A DNA stretch of 55,542 bases. Source: Aromatoleum toluolicum (lineage in GTDB: Bacteria > Pseudomonadota > Gammaproteobacteria > Burkholderiales > Rhodocyclaceae). The stretch spans positions 1-55,542 of the forward strand of contig NZ_WTVS01000038.1 in the NCBI RefSeq assembly GCF_012911005.2. Direction: 5' to 3'. Position numbers and translations under genes: made by a program. Under the pieces are notes generated by a model. The model was given only the letters and a program-made list of their open reading frames with translations, was not told where the DNA came from and ran no database searches. Numbering within the stretch: the first letter of the stretch is position 1; every line of letters starts with the position of its first letter. Shown piece after piece: positions 43,546 through 53,543 of the stretch.

Positions 43546-45006
43546 ATGCGTCAGATTCAGAATTTCATCGGCGGCGAGTTCGTGGCCGCTGCGAGCGGCA
43601 AGCGCTTCGACAAGCGTTCGCCGCTCGACAACCGGGTGATCGCGTCGATCGCCGAGGCCGGCCAGGCCGAAATCGATGCCGCCGTGAAGGCCGCGCGCAG
43701 CGCACTGCACGGCGAGTGGGGCGGCCTGACCACGGACCAGCGCGTCGAGCTGCTGTACGGCGTCGCGAACGAGATCACGCGCCGCTTCGAGGACTTCGTC
43801 GAGGCCGAGATGGCCGACACCGGGCAGCCGCGCCATGTCATGACGAACGTTTTCATCCCGCGCGGGGCGGCGAATTTCAAGGTGTTCGCCGATGTCGTCA
43901 AGAACGTCCCGACCGAATCCTTCCAGATGGCGACGCCGGATGGCCGCGGCGCGCTGAACTACGGCATCCGCGTGCCGAAGGGCGTCATCGGGGTCGTCTG
44001 CCCGTGGAACGCACCCTTCCTGCTGATGACGTGGAAGGTCGGACCGGCGCTCGCCTGCGGCAACACCGTCATCGTGAAGCCGTCGGAGGAAGCGCCGAAT
44101 ACCGCCACCTTGCTGGGCGAAGTGATGAACGCCGTCGGCGTGCCGAAGGGCGTCTATAACGTCGTGAATGGCTTCGGGCCGGATTCGGCGGGCGAGTTCC
44201 TGACCCGTCATCCGGGCGTCGATGCGATCACCTTCACCGGCGAAACCCGCACCGGCACGGCGATCATGAAGGCGGCGTCGGAGGGGATGCGCGATGTGTC
44301 CTTCGAGCTCGGCGGCAAGAACGCCGGCATCGTGTTCGCGGACGCCGATTTCGACGCCGCGGTCGAAGGCATCTTCCGCTCCGCGTTCCTGAACTCGGGC
44401 CAGGTGTGCCTTGGCACCGAGCGCGTGTATGTGGAGCGCCCGATCTTCGAGCGCTTCGTGCAGGCGCTGAAGGAGAAGGCCGAGGGCGTGAAGTTCGGCC
44501 GCCCGGACGACCACGACGCCAACTACGGTCCGCTGATCAGCCAGGAGCACCGCCAGAAGGTTCTCTCCTACTACCGCAAGGCGGTCGAGGAGGGCGCCAC
44601 GGTCGTGACCGGTGGCGGCGTGCCGCAGATGCCCGGCGCACTCGCCGAAGGCGCATGGGTGGAGCCGACGATCTGGACCGGCCTGCCGGAGACCGCGTCG
44701 GTCGTGCGCGAGGAAATCTTCGGACCGTGCTGTCACATTCGCCCGTTCGACAGCGAGAACGAAGTCGTCGCGCTGGCCAACGACACCGACTACGGCCTGT
44801 CGACGACGATCTGGACGACCAACCTCGCCCGCGCGCACCGCGTTGCCGCCCGGGTCGAGGTCGGCATCACCTGGATCAACAGCTGGTTCCTGCGCGACCT
44901 GCGCACCGCATTCGGTGGTTCCAAGCAATCGGGCATCGGCCGCGAGGGCGGCGTGCATTCGCTCGAGTTCTATACGGAAACGCGAAACATCTGCGTGAAG
45001 CTCTGA
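43546..45006 (+). CDS. dmpC: 2-hydroxymuconic semialdehyde dehydrogenase
   Basis: The 486-residue aldehyde dehydrogenase has Asn155, Glu254 (FELGGKNAG) and catalytic Cys288 (NSGQVCLG). The whole sequence is of the DmpC/XylG type, which oxidises 2-hydroxymuconic semialdehyde to 4-oxalocrotonate. The ATG at 43546 fits the family; a GTG at 43534 is in frame but GAGGG sits between them as the ribosome site for the ATG. It starts the lower-pathway block dmpC-E-H-I-F-G-Q. Confidence 0.94.
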   Translation: MRQIQNFIGGEFVAAASGKRFDKRSPLDNRVIASIAEAGQAEIDAAVKAARSALHGEWGGLTTDQRVELLYGVANEITRRFEDFVEAEMADTGQPRHVMTNVFIPRGAANFKVFADVVKNVPTESFQMATPDGRGALNYGIRVPKGVIGVVCPWNAPFLLMTWKVGPALACGNTVIVKPSEEAPNTATLLGEVMNAVGVPKGVYNVVNGFGPDSAGEFLTRHPGVDAITFTGETRTGTAIMKAASEGMRDVSFELGGKNAGIVFADADFDAAVEGIFRSAFLNSGQVCLGTERVYVERPIFERFVQALKEKAEGVKFGRPDDHDANYGPLISQEHRQKVLSYYRKAVEEGATVVTGGGVPQMPGALAEGAWVEPTIWTGLPETASVVREEIFGPCCHIRPFDSENEVVALANDTDYGLSTTIWTTNLARAHRVAARVEVGITWINSWFLRDLRTAFGGSKQSGIGREGGVHSLEFYTETRNICVKL

Positions 45007-45013
45007 GGACGTC

Positions 45014-45811
45014 ATGAACGAAGAAAAGATCAGGCAGTACGGCGACGAACTCTACGAGTGCTTCGTCGCCCGCAAGACGGTGCCGCCGCTGCTCGAGCGC
45101 GAACCGGACATCACCCTCGACGACGCGTACCGCATCCAGCTGCGCTTCATCGAGCGCCGCGTGCAGGCGGGCGAGAGGATCGTCGGCAAGAAGATCGGCG
45201 TCACGAGCAAGCCGGTGCAGGATTTCCTCGGCGTGTTCCAGCCGGACTTCGGCCAGCTCACGTCCGGCATGGTGTACCAGGAAGGCGACGTCATCGACCT
45301 CGGCTCGCTGATCCAGCCGAAGGCCGAGGCGGAACTGGCGTTCGTGCTCAAGCACGACCTGAAGGGGCCGGGCGTGACCGCGATGGACGTGATCCGCGCG
45401 ACCGACTACGTCGTGCCGTGCTTCGAGATCGTCGATTCGCGCATCAACGACTGGAAGATCCGCATCCAGGACACCGTCGCCGACAACGCTTCGTGCGGCG
45501 TGTATGTGCTCGGCAAAACCAAGGGCGACCCGAGGAAACTCGATATCACGCTCGCCGGCATGGTGCTGGAGAAGAACGGCGAAGTGCATTCGACTGGCGT
45601 CGGCGCGGCGGTGCAGGGCTCGCCCGCGAATGCCGTCGCGTGGCTCGCCAATACGCTCGGCGAACTCGGCATTCCCTTCAAGGCCGGCGAAGTGATCCTC
45701 TCCGGCTCGCAGTCGGCCCTCGTGCCGGTCGTCGATGGTGACGAACTCGTCTGCACGGTCGGCGGCCTCGGCAGCTGCCGGGTGAAATTTTCCGGAAGGA
45801 GCGCGGTATGA
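45014..45811 (+). CDS. dmpE: 2-oxopent-4-enoate hydratase
   Basis: The 265-residue protein belongs to the hydratase/decarboxylase family and aligns with DmpE/XylJ through GKKIGVTSKPVQDFLGV, PDFGQLTSGMVY and DWKIRIQDTVADNASCG. It hydrates 2-hydroxypenta-2,4-dienoate to 4-hydroxy-2-oxovalerate. Its paralogue DmpH is next. TGAGGA precedes the ATG; its stop overlaps the dmpH start by four bases. Confidence 0.92.
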   Translation: MNEEKIRQYGDELYECFVARKTVPPLLEREPDITLDDAYRIQLRFIERRVQAGERIVGKKIGVTSKPVQDFLGVFQPDFGQLTSGMVYQEGDVIDLGSLIQPKAEAELAFVLKHDLKGPGVTAMDVIRATDYVVPCFEIVDSRINDWKIRIQDTVADNASCGVYVLGKTKGDPRKLDITLAGMVLEKNGEVHSTGVGAAVQGSPANAVAWLANTLGELGIPFKAGEVILSGSQSALVPVVDGDELVCTVGGLGSCRVKFSGRSAV

Positions 45812-46614
45812 GCCAAAGCAATGAATTGACGCTGTCGCGCGAGGACATCGTGCGCCTGAGCGAGCGCGTCGAAGGCGCCCAGACGCGTGCCTACGCGATC
45901 CCCAAGCTGACCGACGAATATCCGGCCATGACGATCGCCGACGGCTATGCGGTGCAGAGCGAACTGCGCCGGCGCTACCTCGCGGCGGGCCACCGGCTGG
46001 TCGGCTGGAAGGCGGGCCTCACGTCCAAGGCCAAGATGCAGCAGATGGGCGTGAACGTGCCGTCGATCGGCTTCCTCACCGACCGCATGGCGCGGCCCGA
46101 GAACTCCGCGATCTCCACCGCCGATCTCGTGCATCCGCGCGTCGAGTGCGAGGTCGCGTTCGTGATGAAGAAGGACCTGCACGGTCCGGGCTGCACCCGC
46201 GAGGACGTGCTCGACGCGACCGACTACGTGCTGCCGGCCGTCGAGATCATCGATTCGCGCTTTTCGGGTTTCAAGTTCGACCTCGCCAGCGTGATCGCCG
46301 ACAACGGCTCGTCGGCACGCTTCGTCGGCGGTGGCCGTGCGCGTTACTTCGAGGAACTGGACCTGCGCACGCTCGGCGTCGTGATGGAAAAGAACGGCGA
46401 GACGGTCGCGATGGGCGCCTCGGCGGCCGTGCTGGGTCACCCGGCGGAGGCGATCGCGATGCTGGTGAACATCCTCGCCGACATGGGCGAACACCTGCCC
46501 GCGGGCAGCTTCGTCATGAGCGGCGGTATCACCGAGGCGATACCCGTGAAGCCGGGCGACAGCGTCGTCGCGCGCTTCCAGGAACTCGGCAGCGTGTCGA
46601 TGCGCTTCGTCTGA
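45808..46614 (+). CDS. dmpH: 4-oxalocrotonate decarboxylase
   Basis: The 268-residue protein is of the same family as the hydratase but matches DmpH/XylI in [40 protein letters not shown] and [12 protein letters not shown]. It decarboxylates the keto tautomer of 4-oxalocrotonate and is known to form a complex with the hydratase, so the overlap of the two genes is meaningful. AAGGAG lies inside the end of dmpE. Confidence 0.92.
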   Translation: MSQSNELTLSREDIVRLSERVEGAQTRAYAIPKLTDEYPAMTIADGYAVQSELRRRYLAAGHRLVGWKAGLTSKAKMQQMGVNVPSIGFLTDRMARPENSAISTADLVHPRVECEVAFVMKKDLHGPGCTREDVLDATDYVLPAVEIIDSRFSGFKFDLASVIADNGSSARFVGGGRARYFEELDLRTLGVVMEKNGETVAMGASAAVLGHPAEAIAMLVNILADMGEHLPAGSFVMSGGITEAIPVKPGDSVVARFQELGSVSMRFV

Positions 46615-46647
46615 ACACTCCCAATCCCAATAAAGACAGAGAGACCC

Positions 46648-46875
46648 ATGCCAATCATCGAAATGCACCTTTCGGAGGGGCGGACGGCCGAGCAGAAGCG
46701 CAAGGTCGCTTCCGCCGTGACCGAAGCCGTCATCCACGCGCTCGGCGTCAAGTCCGAAGCCGTGCGCATCCTGATTACCGAACACGCCAACGAAGAGTTC
46801 TTCGTTGCCGGCGAAACTTTGGCGGAGCGTGCCGAACGGCAACGCGTCGCCGCACTGCAGGAGCAAGCCCAATGA
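46648..46875 (+). CDS. dmpI: 4-oxalocrotonate tautomerase
   Basis: The 75-residue protein keeps all key residues after Met removal: the catalytic N-terminal Pro1, Arg11, Arg39 and Phe50. The usual length is about 62, so a tail of about 12 residues ([13 protein letters not shown]) is extra. It isomerises the enol to the keto form of 4-oxalocrotonate. The stop overlaps the dmpF start by four bases. AGAGAGA serves as the ribosome site. Confidence 0.93.
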   Translation: MPIIEMHLSEGRTAEQKRKVASAVTEAVIHALGVKSEAVRILITEHANEEFFVAGETLAERAERQRVAALQEQAQ

Positions 46876-47786
46876 AGAAGATCAAGTGCGCCTTGATCGG
46901 GTCCGGCAACATCGGCACCGACCTGATCTACAAGATCAAGCGCAGCCCGGTGCTGGAGCCGGTGTGGATGGTCGGCATCGACCCGTCGTCCGAAGGCTTG
47001 GCGCGCGCACGCGAGATGGGCCTGAAGACCACCGCGGAAGGTGTCGACGGCCTGCTGCCGCACGTGCTGGATGACGACATCCAGATCGCTTTCGACGCGA
47101 CCAGCGCCTACGTCCATGCGGAGAACAGCCGCAAGCTCAACGAGCTGGGCGTGATGATGATCGACCTGACGCCGGCCGCAATCGGCCCGCTGTGCGTGCC
47201 ACCGGTGAACCTGCGCCAGCACGCCGACAAGCTCGAAATGAACGTGAACATGATCTCGTGCGCCGGCCAGGCCACGATCCCCGTCGTGCACGCCGTGTCG
47301 CGCATCCAGAGCGTCGAGTACGCCGAGATCGTCGCGAGCCTCGCGTCGAAGTCGGTCGGGCCCGGCACGCGGGCGAACCTCGACGAGTTCACCTATACGA
47401 CGTCGAACGCGATCACGGTCGTGGGCGGCGCGCGCCGTGGCAAGGCTCTCGCGATCATCAACCCGGCCGAGCCGTCGATGATCATGCGCAACACGATCTA
47501 CTGCCTGACCGACGACGAGCCGGATCACGCGCGCATCACCGAGTCGATCCTGCAGATGATCGGCGAAGTGCAGAAGTACGTGCCGGGCTACAAGCTCGTC
47601 AATGGCCCGATCTTCGACGGCAACAAGGTGTCCGTCTTCCTCGAAGTCGCCGGTCTCGGCGACTACCTGCCCAAGTATGCCGGCAACCTCGACATCATGA
47701 CCGCGGCCGCGACGCGCACCGCCGAGATGTTCGCCGAGGAAATCCTCGCCGGAAAGATCCAGTTGAAAGCCGTGGAGACCGTGTGA
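46872..47786 (+). CDS. dmpF: Acetaldehyde dehydrogenase (acylating)
   Basis: The 304-residue protein has the NAD-binding [12 protein letters not shown] start and the catalytic Cys130 in [14 protein letters not shown]. It matches DmpF/XylQ, which converts acetaldehyde to acetyl-CoA in a channelling complex with DmpG. The start overlaps dmpI and the stop shares one base with the dmpG start. Confidence 0.95.
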   Translation: MKKIKCALIGSGNIGTDLIYKIKRSPVLEPVWMVGIDPSSEGLARAREMGLKTTAEGVDGLLPHVLDDDIQIAFDATSAYVHAENSRKLNELGVMMIDLTPAAIGPLCVPPVNLRQHADKLEMNVNMISCAGQATIPVVHAVSRIQSVEYAEIVASLASKSVGPGTRANLDEFTYTTSNAITVVGGARRGKALAIINPAEPSMIMRNTIYCLTDDEPDHARITESILQMIGEVQKYVPGYKLVNGPIFDGNKVSVFLEVAGLGDYLPKYAGNLDIMTAAATRTAEMFAEEILAGKIQLKAVETV

Positions 47787-48850
47787 TGAGCCAGTCGAAT
47801 ACTTCCAGCAGCCTCAAGGGGCGCAAGGTCGTCCTGCACGACATGTGCCTGCGCGACGGCATGCACGCCAAGCGCGAGCAGATCAGCGTCGAGCAGATGG
47901 TGAAGGTCGCCACCGCCCTCGACGACGCCGGCATCCCCTACGTGCAGGTCACGCACGGCGCGGGCCTCGGCGGCAACTCGCTGCAGCACGGCTTCGCGAT
48001 GGCACCGAACGAGGAATACATTTCCGCCGTCGCGTCGAAGATGAAGCAGGCCAAGGTGTCGGTACTGCTGATTCCGGGCCTCGGCACGATGAAGGAACTG
48101 CAGTCGGCGTATGACGCCGGTGCCCGCAGCGTGCATGTCGCGACCCACTGCACCGAAGCCGACACGTCGCCGCAGCATATCGCCTATGCACGCAAGCTCG
48201 GCATGGACACGACCGGCTTCCTGATGATGTCGCACCTCAACGACGCCGCCGGCATCGCCCAGCAGGGCAAGCTGATGGAGTCCTACGGTGCGCAGACCAT
48301 CTACGTCACCGACTCGGCCGGCTACATGCTGCCCGATGACGTGAAGGCGCGCGTCGGCGCGCTGCGCGAGGTGCTGAAGCCCGAAACGGAAATCGGCTTC
48401 CACGGCCATCACAACCTCGGCATGGGCATCGCCAACTCGATTGCCGCGATCGAAGCGGGCGCGAGCCGCATCGACGGCTCCGTCGCGGGTCTGGGGGCGG
48501 GCGCCGGCAACACGCCGCTCGAAGTCTTCGCGGCGGTGTGCGAGCGCATGGGCATCGTCACCGGCGTCGATCTCTTCAAGCTGATGGATGTCGCCGAGGA
48601 CGTCATCGTGCCGATGATGGACCACATCGTCCGTGTCGACCGCGAATCGCTGACCCTGGGCTACGCGGGCGTGTATTCGACCTTCCTGCTGCATTCGAAG
48701 CGGGCGGCCGAGCGCTTCGGCGTGCCGGCGCGCGACATCCTGGTCGAACTGGGCCGCCAGAAGATGATCGGCGGCCAGGAAGACATGATCCAGGACACCG
48801 CGATGACGATGGCGAAGGCACGCGGTCTGCTGCAGGGTGCAGCGGCCTGA
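47786..48850 (+). CDS. dmpG: 4-hydroxy-2-oxovalerate aldolase
   Basis: The 354-residue aldolase has the HMG-CoA-lyase-like barrel signatures ([12 protein letters not shown] with metal-binding Asp; [14 protein letters not shown] with metal-binding His pair) and the C-terminal communication domain of DmpG/XylK. It yields pyruvate and acetaldehyde, the latter passed to DmpF. The start codon shares its first base with the dmpF stop. Confidence 0.95.
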   Translation: MSQSNTSSSLKGRKVVLHDMCLRDGMHAKREQISVEQMVKVATALDDAGIPYVQVTHGAGLGGNSLQHGFAMAPNEEYISAVASKMKQAKVSVLLIPGLGTMKELQSAYDAGARSVHVATHCTEADTSPQHIAYARKLGMDTTGFLMMSHLNDAAGIAQQGKLMESYGAQTIYVTDSAGYMLPDDVKARVGALREVLKPETEIGFHGHHNLGMGIANSIAAIEAGASRIDGSVAGLGAGAGNTPLEVFAAVCERMGIVTGVDLFKLMDVAEDVIVPMMDHIVRVDRESLTLGYAGVYSTFLLHSKRAAERFGVPARDILVELGRQKMIGGQEDMIQDTAMTMAKARGLLQGAAA

Positions 48851-48859
48851 GCGCGGGCG

Positions 48860-49213
48860 ATGAAGTTCGCCGTCACGATCGAGGACACCGGCGAGCGCTA
48901 CGACTGCGCCGACGAGGAATCGTTGCTGTCGGGGATGGTGCGCCTGGGCCGGCGCGGCATCCCCGCCGGTTGCTGCGGCGGCGGCTGCGGGGTATGCAAG
49001 ATCGAAGTGACCGCGGGCGAATTCGAGGCACGGGTGATGAGCAGGCAGCACGTGAGCGTTGTGGATCAGGCGCAGGGGCGTGTGCTGGCCTGTCGCGTAT
49101 ATCCGCGCAGTGACATCTCGCTTCGGGTCGTCGGCAAGATGCACAAGTGCCTTGCTCGAACTGCTGTGCCCTCCCCACGACTGCCTTCGCTTGATGCTGA
49201 GGTGGACGAATGA
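48860..49213 (+). CDS. dmpQ: XylT/DmpQ-type [2Fe-2S] ferredoxin
   Basis: The 117-residue ferredoxin has the chloroplast-type cluster pattern (Cys38, Cys43, Cys46 and Cys78). It resembles XylT/DmpQ, which re-reduces catechol 2,3-dioxygenase iron after oxidation by substituted catechols. In the classic dmp operon it precedes the dioxygenase; here it is the last pathway gene, 11 kb from its partner. A 25-residue tail after residue 92 (HKCLARTAVPSPRLPSLD) is longer than usual. Confidence 0.87.
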   Translation: MKFAVTIEDTGERYDCADEESLLSGMVRLGRRGIPAGCCGGGCGVCKIEVTAGEFEARVMSRQHVSVVDQAQGRVLACRVYPRSDISLRVVGKMHKCLARTAVPSPRLPSLDAEVDE

Positions 49214-49334
49214 ACGTCGTGATTATCCAGGCAGATAGTCACCGCAGTCGTTCGCCAGCAGCTTTCTAGGCTGCGGCGGAACCTGTCGCCTGCGCGGTGT
49301 CTGTGCACCTATCAGGCCCAACAGGAGAGCGAAG

Positions 49335-49814
49335 ATGGCCAGCAAGAACACGATTTGCCTGTGGTACGACGGCACCGCGCTGGACGCAGCGAAGTTCTAC
49401 GCTGAGACCTTCCCGGACAGCGCGGTGGGCGCTGTCCATCGCGCTCCCGGCGACTATCCGGCGGGCAAGCAGGGCGATGTCTTGACGGTCGAGTTCACAG
49501 TGATGGGGATCCCTTGTCTCGGGCTGAACGGAGGCCCGGAGTTCAAACACAATGAGGCTTTCTCGTTCCAGGTCGCGACCGATGACCAGGCCGAAACCGA
49601 CCGTCTGTGGAACGCGATCGTCGGAAACGGCGGCGAGGAAAGCGCCTGCGGCTGGTGCAGGGACAAGTGGGGGCTGTCCTGGCAGATCACCCCCCGCGCG
49701 CTGATGGACGCGATCACCGATCCTGACCGGGCGGCGGCCAAGCGGGCGTTCGAGGCGATGATGGGGATGACAAAGATCGATATCGCTGCGATCGAGGCGG
49801 CTCGCCGCGGGTGA
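49335..49814 (+). CDS. VOC-family protein, PhnB-like
   Basis: The 159-residue protein has the glyoxalase/VOC fold of the PhnB (3-demethylubiquinone methyltransferase-like) subgroup: TICLWYDGTALDAAKFYAETFP, LTVEFTVMGIPCLGLNGGP, and CGWCRDKWGLSWQITP near 115. Function is unknown. AGGAGAG precedes the ATG. It is 121 bases after the ferredoxin and may be separate from the pathway. Confidence 0.85.
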   Translation: MASKNTICLWYDGTALDAAKFYAETFPDSAVGAVHRAPGDYPAGKQGDVLTVEFTVMGIPCLGLNGGPEFKHNEAFSFQVATDDQAETDRLWNAIVGNGGEESACGWCRDKWGLSWQITPRALMDAITDPDRAAAKRAFEAMMGMTKIDIAAIEAARRG

Positions 49815-49847
49815 ATCCGGGCGTCGGCAGCATCACCTTGCCCGGAT
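49815..49847. terminator. Hairpin between convergent genes
   Basis: ATCCGGGC (49815-49822) pairs perfectly with GCCCGGAT (49840-49847) over a 17-base loop, directly after the VOC stop codon and before the convergent reductase gene. There is no T run, so it is a weak candidate. Confidence 0.4.
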
Positions 49848-49892
49848 CAAGGCGCGAAGCAGCCCGCTGTCGGCGAGCGCTTCTCGCATCCG

Positions 49893-51212
49893 TCACCGCA
49901 TGTCGAAGGCTTCCTGATGGAAGCGGAAGCGGCCGAGCCAGGCTCGCGCGAATCCGCTTCGCAGCTGCTCCGCAAAGGCACGCGGGCCGCAGAACCACAC
50001 TTCCACCCGCTGACTGCGGTCATGCAAGCTCGCCAGCCTTTCGGCGCTGAGGGCGCCGTCTCGAGCGGTGTCATGAACATGCAGCGTGACAGACGGGAGG
50101 TCTCGGCATAGCGTTTCCAGTCGGCCCACGAACGGGTCGTCCGCGCCGGCGCGGGTGCAGTAGTGCAGGTCGGCAACCGGCGCTGCGGAGGGATTTCCCC
50201 GAAGCGCGTCGAGCCAGGCGAGGAAGGGCGTGATGCCGATTCCGCCGGCGACCCAGATTTGCCTCGCCTTGCGGTCCTGACGCGCCAGTTCGAAGCGTCC
50301 ATACGGGCCTTCGACGGTGACGGGTTGGCCCACGGTGATGCGGCGCGAGAGCTCACGGGTGTAGTCGCCGAGCGCCTTGATCTGGAACCCCACGCTGCGG
50401 TCGCCCTGGTCCGCGCTGGCAATCGTGAAGGGATGCGCGCCCTCCAGCCGATTGAAGGTCACGAATGCGAACTGCCCCGCCTGGTGTCCGCGCCAGTTCC
50501 CGTCGAGGCGACAAACCACTTCGGTCACGTTCGCCGCCGGTGAGGCCACTGCGGTCACGGTACCCCGGGCCTGCCGGCCGCGGCCGATGCGTCCTGTCAG
50601 GGACCAGACGGCGGCGAGCGTGCCGGCGGACAACGCCATTGCAAGCAGCAACCCGGTCGGCTCGCTCCAGTAAGTCGTCGGCGCCAGCACGGCGGCATGA
50701 AAGGCGAGCATCAGGTACAGGACCGGCATCGCGCGGTGAATGTGGCGCCAGAATTTGTAAGGAAAGCGCTTCCACAGCGCCAGGACGATCATCGCGAGGA
50801 CGAGGTAGATCGCGAACTCGCCGAGTTCCTCCCCGGCATCCCGGAGCGTACCCAGCACGCCCGAGACGTCCTCGTCACCCGCGCGGCCAGCTTCACCGTA
50901 CAGTGTCTCGATCACGTCATCGGCCATCTCGAGCAGCCAATGCGATGCTGCGAATCCGGCGGCCAGAATGCCCGCCCATTTGTGCAGTTGGTAAGTGCGG
51001 TCCATGCCCCCCAGTACGCGCTCGGCCCAGAGCGGTCGCGCCGCCATCACCATCGCGAGCGACATCAATGCGATCGCGAGCAGGCCGCTCAGGTAGAGCC
51101 CCTGGTCGTAGACAACCCACGGCAGTGATCCCGGACCCGCACCGTTCATGACAAGGCCCCAGCCCCAGGTGCCGGCAACAATGGCGATCACTGCAGTCAG
51201 TGCGGGAATCAT
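49893..51212 (-). CDS. Ferric reductase-like flavocytochrome
   Basis: The 439-residue protein has a membrane part of about six helices with likely haem-binding His pairs (HKWAGILAAGFAASHW and HIHRAMPVLYLMLAFHA). An FAD/NAD-binding region follows: HPFTIAS, GGIGITPFLAW and VWFCGPRAFAEQL. It moves electrons from NAD(P)H across the membrane, to Fe(III) or another acceptor. Met at 51212 starts just before the first helix; a start at 51281 has a better ribosome site (AAGGAAG) but adds 23 basic residues. Confidence 0.85.
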   Translation of the reverse strand: MIPALTAVIAIVAGTWGWGLVMNGAGPGSLPWVVYDQGLYLSGLLAIALMSLAMVMAARPLWAERVLGGMDRTYQLHKWAGILAAGFAASHWLLEMADDVIETLYGEAGRAGDEDVSGVLGTLRDAGEELGEFAIYLVLAMIVLALWKRFPYKFWRHIHRAMPVLYLMLAFHAAVLAPTTYWSEPTGLLLAMALSAGTLAAVWSLTGRIGRGRQARGTVTAVASPAANVTEVVCRLDGNWRGHQAGQFAFVTFNRLEGAHPFTIASADQGDRSVGFQIKALGDYTRELSRRITVGQPVTVEGPYGRFELARQDRKARQIWVAGGIGITPFLAWLDALRGNPSAAPVADLHYCTRAGADDPFVGRLETLCRDLPSVTLHVHDTARDGALSAERLASLHDRSQRVEVWFCGPRAFAEQLRSGFARAWLGRFRFHQEAFDMR

Positions 51213-51488
51213 GCGCGTTCTCCGGCGGGTGGGGGATGTCCAGCGATGGGAGCGTCCAAGGCAAGCGTCAGGCCAAGTCATGATTGCTTCCTTGCCTGCC
51301 GAGATCGCATGGAACACATTGTGCGCACGCAGATGTGAATCGATTCTGAACGGTGCGCGAGCTGAAATTGCTTGCCGTCGCCGGCCTGACGCTGAGCGCC
51401 GTGCGGACCCTGAGCGCGGGACAAGATTGCCAATCGAAAGAACGCAGTCGCAGTTCCGGAGGGCGCTTGGTTCTAGTCGCCTCAGGCA

Positions 51489-52745
51489 TTAAACGCCGAA
51501 ATGGAAGCGAACCCGCTCTTCCAGCAGTCGCCGGACATCCTCCTCGTTACAGCGGCCAAGGCAGTTGAACACCTCGCGCGCGATGGGGCGGAAGGCAGTC
51601 ATCACGTGCGGGTCGAAATGGCTTCCGGTGTCGGCCTCGAGGATCGACATCGTTGCCTCGAAGCTCATCGGCTCTTTGTAGGGGCGTTTCGAGCTGAGCG
51701 CATCGAAGACGTCCGCCACGGAGAATATGCGGGCGGAAAGCGGGATTTCGTCACCCGACAGTTTGCGCGGGTAACCCGAGCCGTCCCACTTTTCATGATG
51801 GGCCGCGACAATCGCATGCGCGTCCTCCAGCCATCCGATGCCGGAAACAATCTCCTCGCCATGCGCCACGTGCGTGTGCATGATCTTGTTCTCTTCGGCG
51901 TCGAGCTTGCCCGGTTTGAGCAGAATCGCATCGGGAATGCTGATCTTGCCGACGTCGTGCAGAAAACTGCCGACGATCAGGGACTGCATCGCCCTGCCGG
52001 CCAGGTCGAGGCGTTCGCCGATGCGCGCAGCAATCCAGGCAACCCGAAAATTGTGGGCCCCGGTGTCGGAATCCCGCATCGCGACCGCACGCCCGAGCGC
52101 TTCCATCATCGAGAGGTGCGAATCGAGGATTTCGCGGGCCTTGCGCTCATTGTCGGCGGACAGCAGTACGACAACGGGATAGATTGCGCTGCCGCACAGC
52201 AGCGACGCGAACCCCACCATCAGGGCGGCGCTGAGCGCGTCCGCACGCAGCTGCTCGCGCTGCCACGGGGGGACGACGCGGACACCTTCGAAGTATCCAG
52301 TGATCCGATCCGCGTCGGCAGCCCCTCGCAGTGGCACAAAAACCCGCAACGCCCAACGTTTGTCTTCAAGTCTGAAGCTCTCGTGAAAGCCGGCACGGTA
52401 AGCGGGACGTGCGTGCGAGGGTAGCTGTTCCTCAACCGCATTGCCCTCTTCGGTCATTGCGTGGGCGAGCTTGAGTCCGTCCTGATCGTAGATTTCAGCA
52501 ATGTCGAAGAGTCCCCCTGCAAGGACATCCGCCGCCTTGCGGGCGTTGTCCCCTGCATCCAGGCCGGTGAGGTCAATGGCGCCGAAATGATGCAGAAGAC
52601 GGCGTGACTCGTCGATTGCAAGCCAAACCGTTCCATCCTCGGCACGTTTATACGTGACGAACCACGCGACAGGACTGGCCAGCGCGGCGAGCAGCGCGCT
52701 GACGACCGCAATCCGTACCGCGGTTCGCTCGTTGAACGAGTTCAT
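51489..52745 (-). CDS. HD-GYP domain phosphodiesterase, membrane-linked
   Basis: The 418-residue protein has one helix near residues 10-30, a periplasmic sensor-like region, a second helix near 168-196, then an HD-GYP domain: LHDVGKISIPDAILLKPGKL (His263, Asp264) and HHEKWDGSGYP (GYP 324-326). It should hydrolyse c-di-GMP. The start at 52745 has GGGAG upstream; an earlier in-frame Met adds 20 residues without support. It stands opposite the Crp-PAS gene region. Confidence 0.9.
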   Translation of the reverse strand: MNSFNERTAVRIAVVSALLAALASPVAWFVTYKRAEDGTVWLAIDESRRLLHHFGAIDLTGLDAGDNARKAADVLAGGLFDIAEIYDQDGLKLAHAMTEEGNAVEEQLPSHARPAYRAGFHESFRLEDKRWALRVFVPLRGAADADRITGYFEGVRVVPPWQREQLRADALSAALMVGFASLLCGSAIYPVVVLLSADNERKAREILDSHLSMMEALGRAVAMRDSDTGAHNFRVAWIAARIGERLDLAGRAMQSLIVGSFLHDVGKISIPDAILLKPGKLDAEENKIMHTHVAHGEEIVSGIGWLEDAHAIVAAHHEKWDGSGYPRKLSGDEIPLSARIFSVADVFDALSSKRPYKEPMSFEATMSILEADTGSHFDPHVMTAFRPIAREVFNCLGRCNEEDVRRLLEERVRFHFGV

Positions 52746-53285
52746 GTGCTGCTCCCAACGAGTGGCAACCCAACCCGCGACGAGACTGACCACGAATCTT
52801 CGCATTCTCGAGTGGTGGTGCGCGTGGTGGACCGCTGTAATCCCACTGTAGGTTAGCCACTCGGGGAGAACACGGTCAGGGAGACGCTGAAAAAATGACG
52901 AACGCGCCGCCGTTGGTCGTCCGACCCGGAATGCGGTTCAGGATTTTCGACGGAGCGTTCGCCGAATCTTTGAAGGGCCTGTTTCTTGGGGGCTCTTTAG
53001 GAGGTGTTTGCCTCACATCCCGGCGGGCCCGAAACGCAGCAACGCCTCCCCGACGGGGCGAGCGCATACTCCTCCTATGTCGGTCGTGTTACGCCGGTCT
53101 TGGTCCACCGCGTGGATGTCAGGGACCCTTGTGTGCGCTGCCAGACAGACGCCCCCGATCAAATCGAATATTGGTAGACGCATGGCGGGCGGCGCTTCCG
53201 CGATCCTTGGGGGGCGCGAGCCGCCGGCGCGGTCCCGGATTGCGCGCGATGGCGTGGATCCGGCCTGACAAGCGAGGAGGATTCC
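52746..53285. other. Intergenic region before a small membrane gene
   Basis: About 540 bases contain no convincing protein gene other than the small one at the right end. Open frames on both strands are not family-like. The stretch CAGGGAGACGCTGAAAAAA near 52883 resembles ends of some insertion sequences, but no partner repeat or transposase fragment was found. The promoter of the small gene must lie in its last part. Confidence 0.4.
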
Positions 53286-53435
53286 ATGCTCTATACCATT
53301 GCAGTCGTATTGCTGGTCCTGTGGTTGCTCGGCCTGGTCACCTCGACCACCTTGGGCGGTTTCATCCACGTCCTGCTGGTGATCGCGATCGTGGTTGTGT
53401 TGCTCAGAGTGATCAGCGGACGCGGCTCGCTATAG
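53286..53435 (+). CDS. Small lmo0937-like membrane protein (49 residues)
   Basis: A 49-residue hydrophobic protein starts with MLYTIAVVLLVLWLLGLVTS, passes through a short polar link and has a second hydrophobic stretch (HVLLVIAIVVVLLRVI). This is the lmo0937-type family of two-helix membrane peptides common next to stress genes. A strong AGGAGG lies six bases upstream of the ATG. Its role is unknown. Confidence 0.85.
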   Translation: MLYTIAVVLLVLWLLGLVTSTTLGGFIHVLLVIAIVVVLLRVISGRGSL

Positions 53436-53543
53436 CCGTGCGCCTGTCCGCGCACCACATCGTCCATATCCTCGTGCGGCTCGGTTCGCGAACGCGGGTG
53501 TCGCCGCCAGTGAATCGCGGGCTGACGGGATGAGGAAGGCGCA

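Noticed and set aside
52876-53067. Insertion-sequence remnant suggested by CAGGGAGACGCTGAAAAAA and a small minus-strand open frame
   Set aside because: There is no matching inverted end, no target duplication and no transposase motif.
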